Source of the DNA: Candidatus Collinsella stercoripullorum
Lineage (GTDB): Bacteria > Actinomycetota > Coriobacteriia > Coriobacteriales > Coriobacteriaceae
NCBI GenBank assembly: GCA_019117005.1
Contig: DXAO01000044.1
Coordinates: forward strand, 86,125-150,124
Reading direction: 5' to 3'
DNA: 64,000 bases
This document shows, piece by piece, positions 62,194 through 64,000 of this stretch (position 1 is its first letter; each line of letters begins with the position of its first letter). Both the position numbers and the translations under genes were made by a program. The notes beneath the pieces are model-generated. The model did not search any database. It was not told the origin of the DNA and was given only the letters and a program-made list of their open reading frames with translations.

Positions 62194-62478
62194 CTACGCG
62201 GTCTCCCCGTCCGGTTCAGACCCGGCTGCGGGCTCCTGCTCCCCTCCGGCGGCCTCGACAGAGGCGTCCTCATCCATCCGGGCGGCGAGCTCGTCCTCCT
62301 CGCGCGGGGTGAGCTCGAAGGCGTCGACCATGTCGACGGCCTTGGAGCCGAGCGCGATCGCCTCGTCGAACAGGTCGAGGCTGCGCTCCAGGGAGGTGTC
62401 CTTGGAGCGCACGGTGGAGATGATCTCGTCGAGCCGCGCGGTGATGTCGTCGAAGTTGTGGACGGTGGACTCGGCCAT
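62194..62478 (-). CDS. xseB: Exodeoxyribonuclease VII small subunit
   Basis: XseB partners XseA to form exonuclease VII. The 94-aa protein matches the XseB core (FDDITARLDEIISTVRSKDTS, then LERSLDLFDEAIALG), followed by an acidic C-terminal tail of about 35 residues. It begins 4 bp after nusB. The large subunit xseA, normally directly upstream, is not here or anywhere in the window, so it must be encoded elsewhere or be missing. Confidence 0.86.
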   Translation of the reverse strand: MAESTVHNFDDITARLDEIISTVRSKDTSLERSLDLFDEAIALGSKAVDMVDAFELTPREEDELAARMDEDASVEAAGGEQEPAAGSEPDGETA

Positions 62479-62482
62479 GGGG

Positions 62483-62968
62483 CTACTCCGCGTCCTCGGT
62501 CGCGCCGTCAGCGGGTGCGGGCTCCGGTGCCGCCTCGGGCTGACCGGGAAGCGCGGAGGAACGGGAGATGCGGCCGAGCACGCCGTTGACGAAGCGCGCG
62601 GAGCGGTCGGTGCCGTATGCCTTGGCGATCTCGACCGCCTCGTTGATGATGATGGGGTCCGAGAGCGACGGGTCGCCCAGCAGGCGCATCTCGTACACGG
62701 CGATGCGCAGCAGGTTGCGGTCGGCGCTCGGCATGCGGTAGAGGCTCCAGTTGTCCGACACCGCGTGCAGGGCGTCGTCGATGGCGTCGAGATGGGCGTA
62801 GCAGCCGCGGGCGAGCGCGACGGCGTAGGGGTCGAGCGGCCCCTTGGACAACAGGTAGTCGCCCTCGAGGATGTCGTTCACCGGGAGGTCGCGCGCCTCG
62901 GCCTGGAACAGGATCTGGAGGGCCTGGGAGCGGGCGAGCGTGCGCCCGCGCTCAACTTTCAAACTCAA
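62483..62968 (-). CDS. nusB: Transcription antitermination factor NusB
   Basis: NusB, with S10, supports antitermination of rRNA transcription. The 161-aa all-helical protein has RSQALQILFQAEARD, DRNLLRIAVYEMRLL and IIINEAVEIAKAYGTDRSARFVNGVLG. The last 22 residues are a Pro/Ala/Glu-rich tail. The TTG start at 62968 has GGAG upstream and lies 3 bp after the asp23 stop, which excludes a longer start. Confidence 0.94.
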   Translation of the reverse strand: MSLKVERGRTLARSQALQILFQAEARDLPVNDILEGDYLLSKGPLDPYAVALARGCYAHLDAIDDALHAVSDNWSLYRMPSADRNLLRIAVYEMRLLGDPSLSDPIIINEAVEIAKAYGTDRSARFVNGVLGRISRSSALPGQPEAAPEPAPADGATEDAE

Positions 62969-62971
62969 GAG

Positions 62972-63334
62972 CTACTCCTTGGGGAAGACGAGCCCGTCGA
63001 TGCAGACGTCGACCGCGCTGACGCCGACGCCGACCTGGCCGTCGACGGCCTTGACCACCGCGGCGCGCACCGCCTCGGCGAGCTTTTTGAACGGATAGCC
63101 GAAGAACACGGTCACGCGGACGGTGATGTGCAGGCGGTCGCCCTCGACCTCGGCCTCGATGGGAGGCAGCGAGGAGGCGGAGGGCTTGGCAGAGAACATC
63201 GACACCAGGTTGGTTGCCAGGTCGCGCACGCCCACCGACGCGATGCCCTCGACCTCCTCGACGGAGCGGGAGATGATGATGGAAAGCACCTCGGGAGCGA
63301 TGGCGAGGCCGTCGATCCGGATCTCTGAAGACAT
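62972..63334 (-). CDS. Asp23/Gls24 family envelope stress protein
   Basis: This is a member of the Asp23/Gls24 family (YqhY-like), abundant in Gram-positive bacteria; exact role unsettled. The 120-aa protein has AIAPEVLSIIISRSVEEVEGIASVG and VRVTVFFGYPFKKLAEAVRAAVVKAV. There is no signal peptide. The ATG at 63334 is taken as start; another ATG four codons upstream is possible and closer to AAAGGA. The position just before nusB is the same as yqhY in Bacillus, which is linked to fatty-acid synthesis there. Confidence 0.9.
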   Translation of the reverse strand: MSSEIRIDGLAIAPEVLSIIISRSVEEVEGIASVGVRDLATNLVSMFSAKPSASSLPPIEAEVEGDRLHITVRVTVFFGYPFKKLAEAVRAAVVKAVDGQVGVGVSAVDVCIDGLVFPKE

Positions 63335-63390
63335 GTTCTCACCCATTTCCTTTGGATCAGGTCTGGAGGTACGGCTCGGGTCACCGAACC

Positions 63391-63396
63391 AGTCTA
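63391..63396 (-). promoter_or_regulatory. -10-like element (TAGACT) before asp23
   Basis: TAGACT on the minus strand lies between the efp terminator and the asp23 ATG, giving a leader of about 50 bases. The -35 is not recognisable. Confidence 0.4.
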
Positions 63397-63446
63397 CACG
63401 ATACCCCAACCGCGCGGCCGTGCGCGCGCGACATCGGCGCACGACG

Positions 63447-63477
63447 AAAAAAGGGCGGGACCCGAAAGCCCCGCCCT
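63447..63477 (-). terminator. Rho-independent terminator after efp
   Basis: On the minus strand AGGGCGGGG-loop-CCCGCCCT is followed by a run of six T. It lies 26 bp past the efp stop and separates efp from asp23-nusB. Confidence 0.88.
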
Positions 63478-63502
63478 GTGCGCGAACCCGGTCGCAAGAC
63501 GG

Positions 63503-64000
63503 CTAGACGCGGGAGACGAACTTCCCGTCGCGGGTGTCGACCTTGATCTTCTCGCCGACGTTGAGGTACATCGGGACCTGGACGGTGGCGCCGGTCTCGA
63601 TGACGGCGGGCTTGGTGCCGCCCTGGACGGTGTCGCCCTTGAAGCCGGGGTCGGTCTCGGTGACCTCGACCTCGATGAACATCGGCGGGTTCACGCCCAT
63701 GAGCTCGTCGTCGGCGTAGAGCAGCTGGCAGACGTCGTTCTCCTTGAGCCACTTGGAGTTGTCACCGATGAAGTCCACGGGCACGGGGACCTGGTCGTAG
63801 GTCTCCATGTTCATGAAGTAGTAGTGGTCGCCGTCGTTGTAGAGGTACTGCATCTCGGTGGTGGTCAGCGTCACGCTCTCGAACTTGGTGCCGGCGTTGC
63901 AGGTGTTCTCGACGACGCGGCCGGTCTTGATGTCCTTGGTCTTGTAGCGGACGAAGGCGCCGCCCTTGCCCGGCTTGACGTGCTGGAACTCGACGATGGT
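63503..64000 (-). CDS. efp: Elongation factor P, 5' end cut by window edge
   Basis: EF-P rescues ribosomes stalled at polyproline. The visible 165 codons begin in domain I at TIVEFQHVKPGKGGAFVR, whose Lys in KPGKGG is the site modified in many bacteria. The domain II segment NDGDHYYFMNMETYDQ follows, and the protein ends KVDTRDGKFVSRV. About 20 N-terminal residues are outside the window. No Epm-type or rhamnosylation modification gene is nearby. A T-run terminator follows. Confidence 0.95.
   Translation of the reverse strand, partial: TIVEFQHVKPGKGGAFVRYKTKDIKTGRVVENTCNAGTKFESVTLTTTEMQYLYNDGDHYYFMNMETYDQVPVPVDFIGDNSKWLKENDVCQLLYADDELMGVNPPMFIEVEVTETDPGFKGDTVQGGTKPAVIETGATVQVPMYLNVGEKIKVDTRDGKFVSRV

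Overview
This is a 64 kb stretch of very GC-rich bacterial core chromosome. Gene order and protein sequence point to an actinobacterium of the class Coriobacteriia (the Collinsella/Olsenella/Atopobium relatives). The grounds are the high GC third positions, a full rod-elongation cluster, a bacterial two-subunit GlyRS, the MEP isoprenoid pathway, and Gram-positive features such as Asp23/Gls24. This is inference from content; I cannot fix a genus. I see no prophage, insertion sequence, CRISPR array, toxin-antitoxin pair or defence island. The window is densely packed, with many 4-bp ATGA/GTGA overlaps and no gene-free stretch above about 220 bp.

Region 1 (1-26.8 kb, all minus strand). Read in the direction of transcription, a translation operon rpsP-khpA-rimM-trmD-lepB comes first. 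It is followed by glyQ-glyS-ppsR-ppdK and rplS-rnhB-yraN-comM-dprA-trmFO-xer. Then come rpsB-tsf and pyrH-frr-uppS-cdsA-dxr-rseP-ispG-proS. These supply ribosomal proteins, tRNA and rRNA maturation, glycyl- and prolyl-tRNA, nucleotide and isoprenoid or lipid-carrier precursors, and DNA uptake and processing.

Region 2 (27.0-28.3 kb, plus strand) is a lone dinB (DNA polymerase IV) divergent from rpsP.

Region 3 (28.4-48.3 kb, minus strand). In transcription order: tRNA-Arg(CCG), a CtpE-like P-type ATPase, a zinc-ribbon membrane protein, a cyclophilin and a TPR membrane protein. The elongasome mreBCD-mrdA-rodA follows, then a DUF697 protein, a radical SAM protein and its DUF2344 partner. The rplU-rpmA-obgE-nadD-yqeK-rsfS cluster closes the region.

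Region 4 (48.5-58.9 kb, plus strand) is a complete common-aromatic pathway operon: DAHP synthase, prephenate dehydrogenase, aroB, aroA, aroC, a fused chorismate mutase/prephenate dehydratase, a fused shikimate dehydrogenase/shikimate kinase, and aroQ. A FUSC-family membrane protein follows and may be an aromatic-acid exporter.

Region 5 (58.9-64 kb, minus strand): efp (cut by the window end), asp23/gls24, nusB, xseB, tlyA, nadK and recN.

The points most worth a second look are a winged-helix-like insertion inside the site-2 protease RseP, an extra N-terminal membrane helix on PBP2, a perfect 16-bp palindrome in front of ppdK, an xseB without an adjacent xseA, and a membrane-protein/cyclophilin trio upstream of mreB.
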